5,795 bases of DNA from a bacterium (GTDB lineage Bacteria; Zixibacteria; MSB-5A5; GN15; FEB-12). Position numbers and translations under genes: made by a program. The stretch lies in assembly GCA_030629485.1 (NCBI GenBank), contig DAOVOW010000146.1, positions 1 to 5,795 on the forward strand, given 5' to 3'. Below the pieces are notes generated by a model. That model did not search any database, was not told the origin of the DNA, and saw only the letters and a list, made by a program, of their open reading frames with translations. Positions 1 through 5,795 of the stretch are shown here, in pieces (positions within the stretch are counted from its first letter, which is position 1; every line of letters begins with the position of its first letter).

Positions 1-1
1 A

Positions 2-55
2 TGCGCGTAGCGCAATGAAGTGATTTATCACTGGATGCCGGATCAAGTCCGGCAT
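2..55. repeat. Cluster of three short palindromes, REP-like intergenic repeat
   Basis: Three perfect inverted repeats follow one another. TGCGC-GTA-GCGCA spans 2-14. AGTGAT-TT-ATCACT spans 19-32. ATGCCGGA-TCAAG-TCCGGCAT spans 35-55. The third resembles, from memory, the dispersed intergenic elements of the form tggat.ccggatcaag.ccgg.atgac found in many bacterial genomes. The element may continue beyond the left edge. A dispersed-repeat role is inferred; only one copy is visible in this window. Confidence 0.5.
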
Positions 56-163
56 GACATGTCGTTCCACTTCCCGAAAACACCAACCCCTTGATTCAAC
101 ACACATCAGCAGAAATCTTCAACCATTTCTGGGGAAGGTCCTGAAGTCCGCCCATAAAAGACG

Positions 164-191
164 TTGCCAAGACACGTAAATGTTTTATATT
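164..191 (+). promoter_or_regulatory. Possible sigma70-like promoter for the C10 protease
   Basis: TTGCCA at 164-169 and TATATT at 186-191 each match the -35 and -10 consensus at five of six positions, with a 16-nt spacer. The predicted start of transcription near 198 would leave a leader of about 120 nt before the ATG at 318. Promoter consensus is uncertain for this lineage, and such matches occur by chance in AT-rich stretches. Confidence 0.35.
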
Positions 192-201
192 TACATAGTT
201 A

Positions 202-235
202 CGCGGGCGGCTTAGTCTGCCGCGCGAAACGGCAG
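202..235 (+). promoter_or_regulatory. Two mutually exclusive hairpins in the protease leader
   Basis: One hairpin pairs 202-205 (CGCG) and 208-211 (CGGC) with 219-226 (GCCGCGCG), leaving a GG bulge and a 7-nt loop. A second pairs CTGCCG at 217-222 with CGGCAG at 230-235 around the loop CGCGAAA. Both need bases 219-222, so they cannot form together. They lie about 83-115 nt upstream of the start codon and do not cover the ribosome binding site. No known riboswitch class is recognised, and a regulatory role is speculative. Confidence 0.2.
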
Positions 236-304
236 GAGATTGGTTGGACGCCACCGACCCTGCTCACTCATTATAGATACTAACGCTCGGAAAATGCACC
301 AACC

Positions 305-310
305 GAGGAG
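305..310 (+). promoter_or_regulatory. Ribosome binding site fixing the protease start at 318
   Basis: GAGGAG lies 7 nt before the ATG at 318-320. That ATG is followed directly by a typical signal peptide. Together these select 318 over the upstream in-frame TTG at 240. Confidence 0.75.
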
Positions 311-989
311 AGCCTCCATGAACGTCAGCGTGTCCATCAAAACCATTGCTACTTGTCTTGTAGTCTTCACCCTTGTAATCATACCCACCGCCGCCCACGC
401 CGAACGGGCCAGTTCGGCCGAGGCAATGATGGTCAGCCAGAACTGGCTCTCATATATAGTTCACCAAAAAGGAAACTGGGCCGGTGACGCAGAGCCGAAG
501 ATCGACCGCGTCGAAGAGATCGTTGAAGAAGGCATCATGGTCGGGTATCTCTACCACATCGAGCCAGTAGGATACATCGTGGTGCCGCTTCTCAAGGAAC
601 TGGCGCCGGTGAAAGTAACTTCCGAGGAGTATGACCTCAACATCAATGATGAAGACGGTATGGCAGCGCTCACCCGGGAGATGCTTTTGGACGGCGTGCG
701 TGCTTTTGAGGCGCAGTTCGGCGACATAGATGCGTCGCAGCCGGCCACCGGTGAAGCGCCGTTCGGACGGGAGTACCGAGCGCAGTGGGATCGCTACGCC
801 GTCAGCAACGCCGAGTTTGAAACTGCGCTCAAGGCCGGGCAGCGCGACACGCTGGTATCAGTCGGGCCGCTGCTCACTGCCAGATGGCATCAGGGGTATC
901 CCTACAACATGTACTGCCCCATGGGTGACGGTGGGCAGTGCGTCGTTGGCTGCGTGGCCACGGCAACGGCCATGATTATGTACCATCAC

Positions 990-992
990 TAG
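990..992 (+). other. In-frame TAG interrupting the C10 protease
   Basis: The reading is Y-H-H-stop-W-P-P-F-G. In C10 relatives the stretch after the catalytic Cys helix reads like IM.Y...YPP.G.GSHSY, so a normal residue is expected here. A single transition from CAG (Gln) would create the stop; AAG, GAG, TGG or TAC/TAT are also one step away. TAG also ends this gene (2457-2459) and the neighbouring membrane-protein gene, which argues against reassignment of TAG across the genome. Confidence 0.9.
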
Positions 993-2255
993 TGGCCGCC
1001 GTTTGGGATCGATTCGGCCCGACACTACTGGACCGGCGACGAAAGTTGCGGCGGCGACACACCAGGCATGATGCTTATCGAGTACCTCGACGATCCGTAC
1101 GACTGGGACAACATGCTCGACCACGTCGGGAGCAGTGCCCCTGACGAGCAGAAGGCCGCGGTAGCAGAATTGAACTATGAAGTGGGTGTGGCCTGGCACA
1201 TGCATTATGGACGCTGCGGTTCGGGCTCGTACGTGACCTACGGCTTGGATGCGTTTCACGATATGTTTCGATACAGAGATTCTGTGGTGCAAAGCAACCG
1301 GCCGGGCCCCACGGCTCAGGAGTGGTTTGAGGCCTGCCATGAGGATCTCGATAACGGGCTGCCCATCACTTATCGAATCACTCGGCACAATATCGTTCTG
1401 GACGGTTACCGTGTCGTCAATGGTATCAACCAGCAGCACTTCAACTACGGCTGGAACTCCAGCCACAGCACCTGGTACACGGTGGATTATCTCTACTGCA
1501 ACTGGGAGGGCTGCAATGCCGGCGACCAGATGATGCTGACCAAGATCATCCCGGACCGTAGTGTGATGTTCACGGTCGACACCACCATCGGCTGGCTGCC
1601 GTTAACGGTAAGTTTCGACGGCTCCTCTGATCTGGAGGTTGAGAATTGGGTTTGGGATTTCGGGGATGGTGACACCGCGCGATCCCAAACACCGGTGCAC
1701 ACCTATAACACTCCCGGATGCTTTGATGTCTGCCTTGAAGTGCAGGCGGGCGCCGACACCTGCTCGTTGGTACGACCACAGTTGGTGATCGCCATTGCCG
1801 ATACTTTGTCGCCGATCAGCGAGGGTGGCGCGCCTGACTCGACGGCTGAACTGGTTATCTATGCACGCAATTCAGCGCCAATCAAACAACTCAAGATTCC
1901 AATAGAATTTGCCGGAGAGTTCGACCTGGTGTACGACTCTTTTTCCACGGCCGGATGTCGCACTGATTATTTCGAAGAAGTCGCTATGGTTCATTACGGA
2001 CCTTCCAGCCGACGCGCAACATACCGGCTGCTGAATTCCGTCGCGGGTACCCAACCGGACCTCAGTCCCGGATACGGCCCGGTTCTGAGAATGTATTTCA
2101 GCGTGCCCTCTAATGCCATACCAGGTCAGACAGTACCGATAGAACTTGACGGCTACTTATCCTACGCGCCCGAGTACTCTGGTCGATTCCTCGATTACCA
2201 GCCGGAAACCTCTGCCGGCTCGATTGATGTTACAAGTTGTTGTATGAACGCCAGG

Positions 2256-2456
2256 GGGAATGTCGACGGCGACCCAACCGATGAGGTGACTATCAGCGAC
2301 CTGGTTTATCTGGTCGATTATATGTTTTCAGGCGGACCGGCCCCGACATGTACGAAGGAAGCCGACATCAATGGTAGTTTGACTATTGATGTATCAGATT
2401 TGGTATATTTGGTGGATTACATGTTCACCGGCGGCTACCCGCCTCTCCCCTGCTGG
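2256..2456 (+). repeat. Two-repeat dockerin-like module at the protease C terminus
   Basis: Two EF-hand-like repeats share the 11-residue core SDLVYLVDYMF followed by a GG turn. The first loop has Asn648, Asp650 and Asp652. The second has Asp683, Asn685, Ser687 and Asp694 spaced like a calcium-binding loop. Cys641, Cys642, Cys678 and Cys712 flank the repeats and could form disulfides. Dockerins bind cohesin domains and often attach secreted enzymes to surface scaffolds. The partner is not in this window. The module belongs to the same frame as the protease and is not a separate gene. Confidence 0.75.
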
Positions 2457-2486
2457 TAGGGGCATCGTCAAATAGATAGTAGTATG

Positions 2487-2543
2487 GTCAGGAACCCTCG
2501 TGGTTCAGGCATCCGTATTCCGTCAGGTTCCAAGGAACCTGAC
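2487..2543. repeat. Paired palindromes in the convergent gap
   Basis: A weak hairpin GAACC-CTCGT-GGTTC lies at 2492-2506. A perfect 10-bp inverted repeat lies at 2522-2531 and 2534-2543 (arms GTCAGGTTCC and GGAACCTGAC, 2 nt between them). GTCAGG begins both units and GGAACC recurs at 2491-2496 and 2534-2539, so the region looks like a degenerate duplication of one palindromic unit. It sits between two convergent genes and could end transcription from both sides, but neither strand has a U-rich tail, so a dispersed palindromic repeat is as likely. Confidence 0.5.
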
Positions 2544-2554
2544 CTACAAGATTG

Positions 2555-3127
2555 CTACCATGCCAACAGGTAGTATTGAAACCAGTCGACCAGTCCAAGC
2601 CAGTTGAAAACCACAAAGAGGCAGGCTAGTTGGACTGAGACCACGAACAGACGCGCCAATGAAGACTCTTCGGCTCGTCCGGTGTCGTAACCGGCTCGCC
2701 GGAGAACATGAAAAGGCAACACAGCCACAAACGCGGTCATCTGATATAACCAGAAGATGGGATTGAACAGTTGTATCTTTTGCTGCCATAGCCGAGTGCG
2801 ATATTTCACGATGCCGCTGTCGAGGATCCTGACAGGCACCCGGTCGTCGAGGTTGTAGTCTTGAATCACGTTGTCACGGAATATCGCCCGAATGAGGTTG
2901 ATCTTCATGGTTTTCCCACCGCGAGCCGGAGCGGCCCTGGTCAGCATAGAGCCCAACCCTACGCGTTTCAGTGAATCCACCGTCAGCGTCGTTAATGGCT
3001 CCATCCGGGCGCGGACCATTTGGGCAGCCGGGTTTGATTCACGGTTGGTGAATTTCAGGTACTCCACGTACAGCTTCCTGAATCGAACCAGACTGTTCAG
3101 CCGCTCTTTCACTTCAAAGTAAGTCAT
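2555..3127 (-). CDS. Hypothetical membrane protein, 190 residues, two predicted transmembrane segments
   Basis: I do not recognise the family. The N-terminal part of about 115 residues is charged and probably cytoplasmic, with many Arg and Lys residues (RFRKLYVEYLKF, RGGKTMKINLIRAIFRDN). Two hydrophobic stretches follow, near 121-141 (NPIFWLYQMTAFVAVLPFHVL) and 158-180, joined by a short charged loop (RRAGYDTGRAEESS). The ATG at 3127 has only a weak purine stretch (GGTAAAAG) before it, so the start is moderately sure. There is no signal peptide. A possible -10 (GATAAT, minus strand, 3193-3188) lies upstream with no clear -35. The gene follows gatD on the same strand after 219 nt of repeat-like sequence, so it probably has its own promoter. 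The gene ends TAG, 95 nt from the convergent protease gene. Its function is unknown and the context gives no clear hint. Confidence 0.75.
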   Translation of the reverse strand: MTYFEVKERLNSLVRFRKLYVEYLKFTNRESNPAAQMVRARMEPLTTLTVDSLKRVGLGSMLTRAAPARGGKTMKINLIRAIFRDNVIQDYNLDDRVPVRILDSGIVKYRTRLWQQKIQLFNPIFWLYQMTAFVAVLPFHVLRRAGYDTGRAEESSLARLFVVSVQLACLFVVFNWLGLVDWFQYYLLAW

Positions 3128-3263
3128 CTTTTACCAAGCACGTTGTGAGCGCACCCCACCAGGGTTTTTCAGTCTACCTATCTTTCTATTATCGGCAGAA
3201 TTCGCTGACTCTTTCATCAGCGGCGGCCAGCTACCCCGGTACGGAATCCGCCCACAGGGCACG

Positions 3264-3292
3264 CCACCCTTCGACTCCGCTCAGGATGAGGT
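3264..3292. repeat. Dispersed intergenic repeat-like sequence
   Basis: The segment contains CCTTCGACTCCGCTCAGG, which on the minus strand reads CCTGAGCGGAGTCGAAGG. This closely resembles, from memory, a short imperfect palindrome seen between genes in many unrelated bacterial genomes. The outer arms CATCCT and AGGGTG pair with one G-T wobble. Only one copy is in the window, so dispersal within this genome is inferred. Confidence 0.45.
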
Positions 3293-3313
3293 CGGCTTCA
3301 CTAAGGACACAGG

Positions 3314-3333
3314 GGCAGACCGGGAGGTCTGCC
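3314..3333 (-). terminator. GC-rich hairpin just downstream of gatD
   Basis: GGCAGACC (3314-3321) and GGTCTGCC (3326-3333) form a perfect 8-bp stem with a 4-nt loop, and a bulged C may allow two or three further G-C pairs. On the minus strand it begins 13 nt after the gatD stop codon, a typical place for a terminator or a hairpin protecting the 3' end. No U-tract follows, so it is not a classical intrinsic terminator and may instead be another dispersed palindrome. Confidence 0.35.
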
Positions 3334-3346
3334 GCCCACGAGGAGC

Positions 3347-4729
3347 TTACTTATGCACCTTCTTGAGGAACTCTTCCACCTCAGGAATGCCGCCCTGGAA
3401 GATTAGATAACCGTTGTATGGTTCCCGTTCGGTGATCTCCCCGGCGATCGGGGTGAGCATGATCTTTTTGACCTCGTCGAGGTCACTCGTCTGCCCCAAA
3501 GCCCAACCGAGTTTAACGTACGCTACCTCCGGCAACATGTTCTCAGTCGGGATGATCCCCTTGGCCATGAGGTCACGCCCGGTGTCATAGATAAACATGT
3601 GCACATATCCCCACAATGTCTGCACCGTCATGTAGATGGGAACGCCGGCCTTTGTGGCGCGCTCAACCGAACCATAGACCGGTTTGTTGACATGCCCTAA
3701 CCCGGTCCCGGCAATGACGATCCCTTTGTAGCCGTTATCGACCAGCGAGTCGATAATGTCCGGCATCATGTTGGGATAGTAGTAAACCAAGGCCACCTTC
3801 TCTTCAAACACCGGTGTGATCTTGACATCGTGATCGCTGCGACGACGGTTGTAATTGTCGGTCAGCGGTGTGATCTTGTCGCGCTCGATCATGGCCAGCG
3901 GGATGTCGCCGATGGTGCGAAAAGTGGACCGATACGACGAGTGCATCTTACGCACGCGCGTACCACGATGCAGCAACCCATACTCATCCGAAGTGGGACC
4001 GAACATGCAGACCATGACTTCAGCAATGTCCGACTCGGCAGCGGCTGTCGTGGCGTGGATGAGGTTTAAGGCAGCGTCGGAAGATGGACGATCCGACGAA
4101 CGTTGCGAACCGACGATCACGATAGGAACGGGCGAGTTCTGGATCATGAAAGCGAGCGCCCCGGCCGTGTGGTGCATAGTGTCGGTGCCGTGACCGACAA
4201 CAATGCCGTCAATGCCGTTCTCGATCTCCTTACCGATAGCAATAGCCAACTTCATATATTGCTGCGGGCCCATGTTCTCACTGAAGACGGCAAAGAGCTT
4301 CTCGGTGGTCAGGTTGCAGATGTCGGCCAGTTCCGGCACGGCGCCGTACAGCTCGCCCGGTGAGAAAGCCGGAATCACTGCACCCGTACGATAATCGAGC
4401 CGCGAGGCGATAGTGCCACCGGTACCGAACAGCTTGATATTGGGTTTGTCGGGGGAGGTTGGAAACTCTTTTTCAGGTATCTTGTAGTGCGCCTCTTTGT
4501 AGCCGTACTCACTCATTTCGTTGATGGTGCCGATGTCGATGCCGACGTTGTAACCGGTGGCCAGCTTCAGCACGATATGCCGGTCGTCGTCATTCTCGGA
4601 GCGCGGCAGGACGATGCCCTTGAAGTCTCCTCGACTGGTCTTGACGAGCGCCTCGCTCCAGACGCGTACATTGAACGATTTCAGGGTTGACAGGGCAGCA
4701 CCTTTGTACCCCTTGAAGATATCACTCAT
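3347..4729 (-). CDS. gatD: Glu-tRNA(Gln) amidotransferase subunit D (GatD), archaeal type
   Basis: GatD is the asparaginase-like subunit of the heterotetrameric GatDE enzyme in the cytoplasm. It hydrolyses an amide donor (Gln or Asn) and passes ammonia to GatE for conversion of Glu-tRNA(Gln) to Gln-tRNA(Gln). The product is 460 residues, close to the usual 420-450. Residues 1 to about 85 are the GatD N-terminal beta domain (DFKGIVLPRSENDDDRHIVL). About 97-430 are the asparaginase I-like domain. The expected catalytic residues are all present: Thr103 in FGTGGTIAS, Thr182 and Asp183 in GHGTDTM, and Lys261 in VRKMHSS. GatD-specific features separate it from plain asparaginases: the N-terminal domain, the RKMH segment and the later YDTGRDLMAKGIIP and MLPEVAYVKLGWALGQT. 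The ATG at 4729 is chosen because GGAGGT lies 5 nt before it and the GatD homology starts here; the frame continues upstream but overlaps gatE. It overlaps the gatE stop by 8 nt. No defect is seen. Confidence 0.95.
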   Translation of the reverse strand: MSDIFKGYKGAALSTLKSFNVRVWSEALVKTSRGDFKGIVLPRSENDDDRHIVLKLATGYNVGIDIGTINEMSEYGYKEAHYKIPEKEFPTSPDKPNIKLFGTGGTIASRLDYRTGAVIPAFSPGELYGAVPELADICNLTTEKLFAVFSENMGPQQYMKLAIAIGKEIENGIDGIVVGHGTDTMHHTAGALAFMIQNSPVPIVIVGSQRSSDRPSSDAALNLIHATTAAAESDIAEVMVCMFGPTSDEYGLLHRGTRVRKMHSSYRSTFRTIGDIPLAMIERDKITPLTDNYNRRRSDHDVKITPVFEEKVALVYYYPNMMPDIIDSLVDNGYKGIVIAGTGLGHVNKPVYGSVERATKAGVPIYMTVQTLWGYVHMFIYDTGRDLMAKGIIPTENMLPEVAYVKLGWALGQTSDLDEVKKIMLTPIAGEITEREPYNGYLIFQGGIPEVEEFLKKVHK

Positions 4730-5795
4730 GATTGACCTCCCTCTCAACGAGAGTTCGGAGTTCTCGAAGCGGCATATTGCCGAGGGCATGTTTTCGCAGT
4801 TGTCCCATGATCCAGTCGGTGCACGCATTCGGATCCGAACTTGTACAGAGATCGCGGAACTTGGTTTTCAAGGCCGGCAGGTAACTCAGGATTTCATCCT
4901 CGGTCGCAGAACTGAAACCGATCGTGGTCAACACTGACTCGAATACCATGTTGGGATACTCATACAGCACCGGCAACATGGCCTTCAGAATGTCCTTGTC
5001 AAGACCACGATCAATCACAAACTTCGTCAGGCCATAGACCTTGTTGTAACTGAACGCCGACGCCCGGGACCGTCGACCCTCGAGCATCTTGAGCGTATGA
5101 CCAAATAGCGTACCGACAAAGCGCGGCGGCAAACTGGACTCACTGACAATGCGGTCAATTGTCGGTGGTAGATTCCGGCTGAGCAAATAAGGATAGGTAT
5201 CCTCGGGAATATTCCATTCTCGAAGCTGTCGGACGCGCGCATCCACCGCCACCGGAACCTGGGTGCGTATTGTCTCAATGTGTTCATCCTCGATCGGGAT
5301 GGGCGCCGAGTCGGTATCGGGGTACATGCGATCCGGACCGGGAAGGACCCGCTCGAAAATCGTGGTGCCGTCCGGCAGCCCCTTTCTGGTCTCGTTCGGC
5401 ACCCCCTCGAAGGCCATCAGACAGCGCTCCTCAATCGTCTCGACAGCAGTATCGATATCCTCCGACGGACCCCACAGAACTATCTGCGCATCATCCCTGG
5501 TGGCATGCAGTAGACGACGAATCTCTGACCCATCCTGCTCAGAAAGGATCAATTCCTCTCGAACATGTTCCGACGCCAGCATATTCGGCTGCTCCAGACA
5601 TGCCACGACCTTCAACCGACCGCTGATCTCATCGGCAAACACTTTCCCCGGCTGGGTGAAAAATGACAGGCTCTCCGCGAATCCCGGAAGGTTGACCGCT
5701 ATGAGGCGATGGCCATCGTTGGAGTATGTCGACATGGTCGTGTAGAAACTACTCAGCAACCGAGCCGGAAAAGCTTGTACCGCCGGCTTCCAGCC
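4722..5795 (-). CDS. gatE: Glu-tRNA(Gln) amidotransferase subunit E (GatE), archaeal type; C-terminal 357 residues, 5' end beyond the window
   Basis: GatE is the GatB-related subunit that binds tRNA(Gln), phosphorylates the mischarged glutamate with ATP, and amidates it with ammonia from GatD. The frame is open to the right edge (codons before 5759 read GWKPAVQAFPARL), so the TTG at 5759 is not the start. GatE is usually about 600-640 residues, so roughly 250-280, including most of the catalytic cradle, lie outside. Numbering here is from the first visible codon. About 30-165 match the AspRS-like (GAD) insertion and its exit: LPGFAESL, then QIVLWGP, VPNETRKGLPDGT (about 132-144) and LPGPDRMYPDTDSAP (about 151-165), the last two being strong GatE signatures. 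The rest is the helical and YqeY-like tail region that contacts tRNA, ending RKHALGNMPLRELRTLVEREV. The GAD insertion is absent from GatB, so this is not a GatCAB gene. It ends TGA inside the gatD start region. Confidence 0.92.
   Translation of the reverse strand, partial: GWKPAVQAFPARLLSSFYTTMSTYSNDGHRLIAVNLPGFAESLSFFTQPGKVFADEISGRLKVVACLEQPNMLASEHVREELILSEQDGSEIRRLLHATRDDAQIVLWGPSEDIDTAVETIEERCLMAFEGVPNETRKGLPDGTTIFERVLPGPDRMYPDTDSAPIPIEDEHIETIRTQVPVAVDARVRQLREWNIPEDTYPYLLSRNLPPTIDRIVSESSLPPRFVGTLFGHTLKMLEGRRSRASAFSYNKVYGLTKFVIDRGLDKDILKAMLPVLYEYPNMVFESVLTTIGFSSATEDEILSYLPALKTKFRDLCTSSDPNACTDWIMGQLRKHALGNMPLRELRTLVEREVNHE
4735..4740 (-). promoter_or_regulatory. gatD ribosome binding site inside the end of gatE
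   Basis: On the minus strand GGAGGT is followed by CAATC and then ATG at 4729. It lies within the gatE codons for Arg-Glu-Val. The gatE stop TGA (4724-4722) follows the gatD ATG by two bases (ATGAGTGA), so ribosomes finishing gatE can restart directly on gatD. This fixes the gatD start and implies matched synthesis of the two subunits. Confidence 0.85.

Larger units (their letters stand above)
1..317. other. Non-coding region upstream of the C10 protease gene
   Basis: No convincing gene is seen here. An open frame reaches back in phase from the protease start to a TTG at 240, but those 26 extra codons precede a complete signal peptide and lack a good ribosome binding site, so they are treated as leader. 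The left end has three closely spaced palindromes (2-14, 19-32, 35-55). The middle (about 60-160) shows nothing recognisable. The right part has a possible promoter near 164-191, GC-rich inverted repeats at 202-235, and the ribosome binding site at 305-310. Confidence 0.7.
318..2459 (+). pseudogene. Secreted C10-family (streptopain-like) cysteine protease with PKD, cohesin-like and dockerin modules; in-frame amber stop
   Basis: The full frame is 713 codons plus a TAG stop, with a second TAG at codon 225 (990-992). Numbering runs from the ATG at 318. Residues 1-28 are a signal peptide ending AHA. About 35-150 resemble the Spi inhibitor-like propeptide of C10 proteases (GYIVVPLLKELAPV). The peptidase domain carries the nucleophile Cys212 in VVGCVATATAMI, the family-typical segments YDWDNML and AVAELNYEVGVA, the catalytic His357 in RHNIVLDGY, and NYGWNSS with Trp379. 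About 416-495 are a PKD domain (WDFGDGD at 446-452, HTY from 461). About 497-638 look like a cohesin-type beta domain. Residues 647-713 are a two-repeat dockerin. The expected product is an exported, autoprocessed protease anchored or assembled at the cell surface. The first TAG separates Cys212 from His357, so without read-through only an inactive 224-residue fragment is made. No good ribosome binding site precedes the internal ATG at 1068. The rest is intact, so the break is recent, tolerated, or a base-calling error. Confidence 0.85.
3128..3346. other. Intergenic region between gatD and the membrane-protein gene
   Basis: No gene is supported. A 73-codon frame on the plus strand (3145-3366) runs through the repeat-like sequence, has no ribosome binding site, and overlaps the end of gatD. 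The region holds the dispersed-repeat-like segment near 3264-3292, the hairpin at 3314-3333, and a possible weak minus-strand -10 at 3188-3193. Confidence 0.6.

Noticed and set aside
990..992. Pyrrolysine insertion or genome-wide TAG recoding
   Set aside because: TAG is the natural end of both the protease and the membrane-protein genes here, and the position is not a conserved catalytic site in C10 proteases. Nothing in the window points to pyl genes.
858..1466. Long open frame of 202 codons on the minus strand, antisense to the protease
   Set aside because: It lies wholly within the C10 catalytic region, whose plus-strand translation shows family motifs on both sides. Its own translation resembles nothing and it has no ribosome binding site of note.
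1068..2459. Treating the segment after the stop as an independent gene starting at ATG 1068
   Set aside because: It would begin in the middle of the peptidase domain without the catalytic Cys or signal peptide, and no good ribosome binding site precedes it. The codons between 993 and 1067 also continue the C10 similarity in the same frame.
3153..3169. Small hairpin ACCC/GGGT followed by TTTTT on the plus strand, terminator-like
   Set aside because: The stem is only 4 bp, and no plus-strand gene ends upstream that it could serve.
4730..4828. Longer gatD with a start at 4828
   Set aside because: The 33 extra codons overlap gatE and have no GatD homology. The GGAGGT site and the family N terminus both select 4729.
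5263..5745. Open frame of 160 codons on the plus strand
   Set aside because: It is antisense to gatE, whose minus-strand product has clear GatE signatures. The translation is Ser- and Arg-rich, as expected of a shadow frame.

Overview
The window is most likely from a bacterium of an uncultured lineage in the FCB group; candidate phylum Zixibacteria is the best guess, from family resemblance only. The reasons are a secreted C10 (streptopain-like) protease with PKD, cohesin-like and dockerin modules, strong Shine-Dalgarno sites, and intergenic palindromic repeats of the bacterial REP-like kind. No rRNA, tRNA, transposase, CRISPR array or phage gene is visible.

Layout. Positions 1-317 are non-coding: a cluster of small palindromes at the left end, then a possible sigma70-like promoter and a GC-rich leader hairpin region. 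Positions 318-2459 (+) are one reading frame for a large secreted C10 cysteine protease, broken by a single in-frame TAG at 990-992, 12 codons after the catalytic Cys codon. The frame and the family motifs continue past the stop, so this is a one-codon lesion (or read-through, or a sequence error) and not two genes. Positions 2460-2554 are a convergent gap with two palindromes. Positions 2555-3127 (-) encode an unrecognised 190-residue protein with two predicted membrane segments. Positions 3128-3346 hold interspersed-repeat-like sequence and a hairpin just past the end of gatD. Positions 3347-4729 (-) are gatD, and 4722 to the right edge (-) is the C-terminal part of gatE, which runs out of the window.

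GatE and GatD together form the archaeal-type Glu-tRNA(Gln) amidotransferase. GatD is the asparaginase-like subunit that releases ammonia from an amide donor; GatE activates mischarged Glu-tRNA(Gln) and amidates it to Gln-tRNA(Gln). The two genes overlap by 8 nt, and the gatD Shine-Dalgarno lies inside the last codons of gatE, so they look translationally coupled. An archaeal-type GatDE pair beside a bacterial-looking gene is the most notable feature here. The second is the amber-interrupted modular protease.
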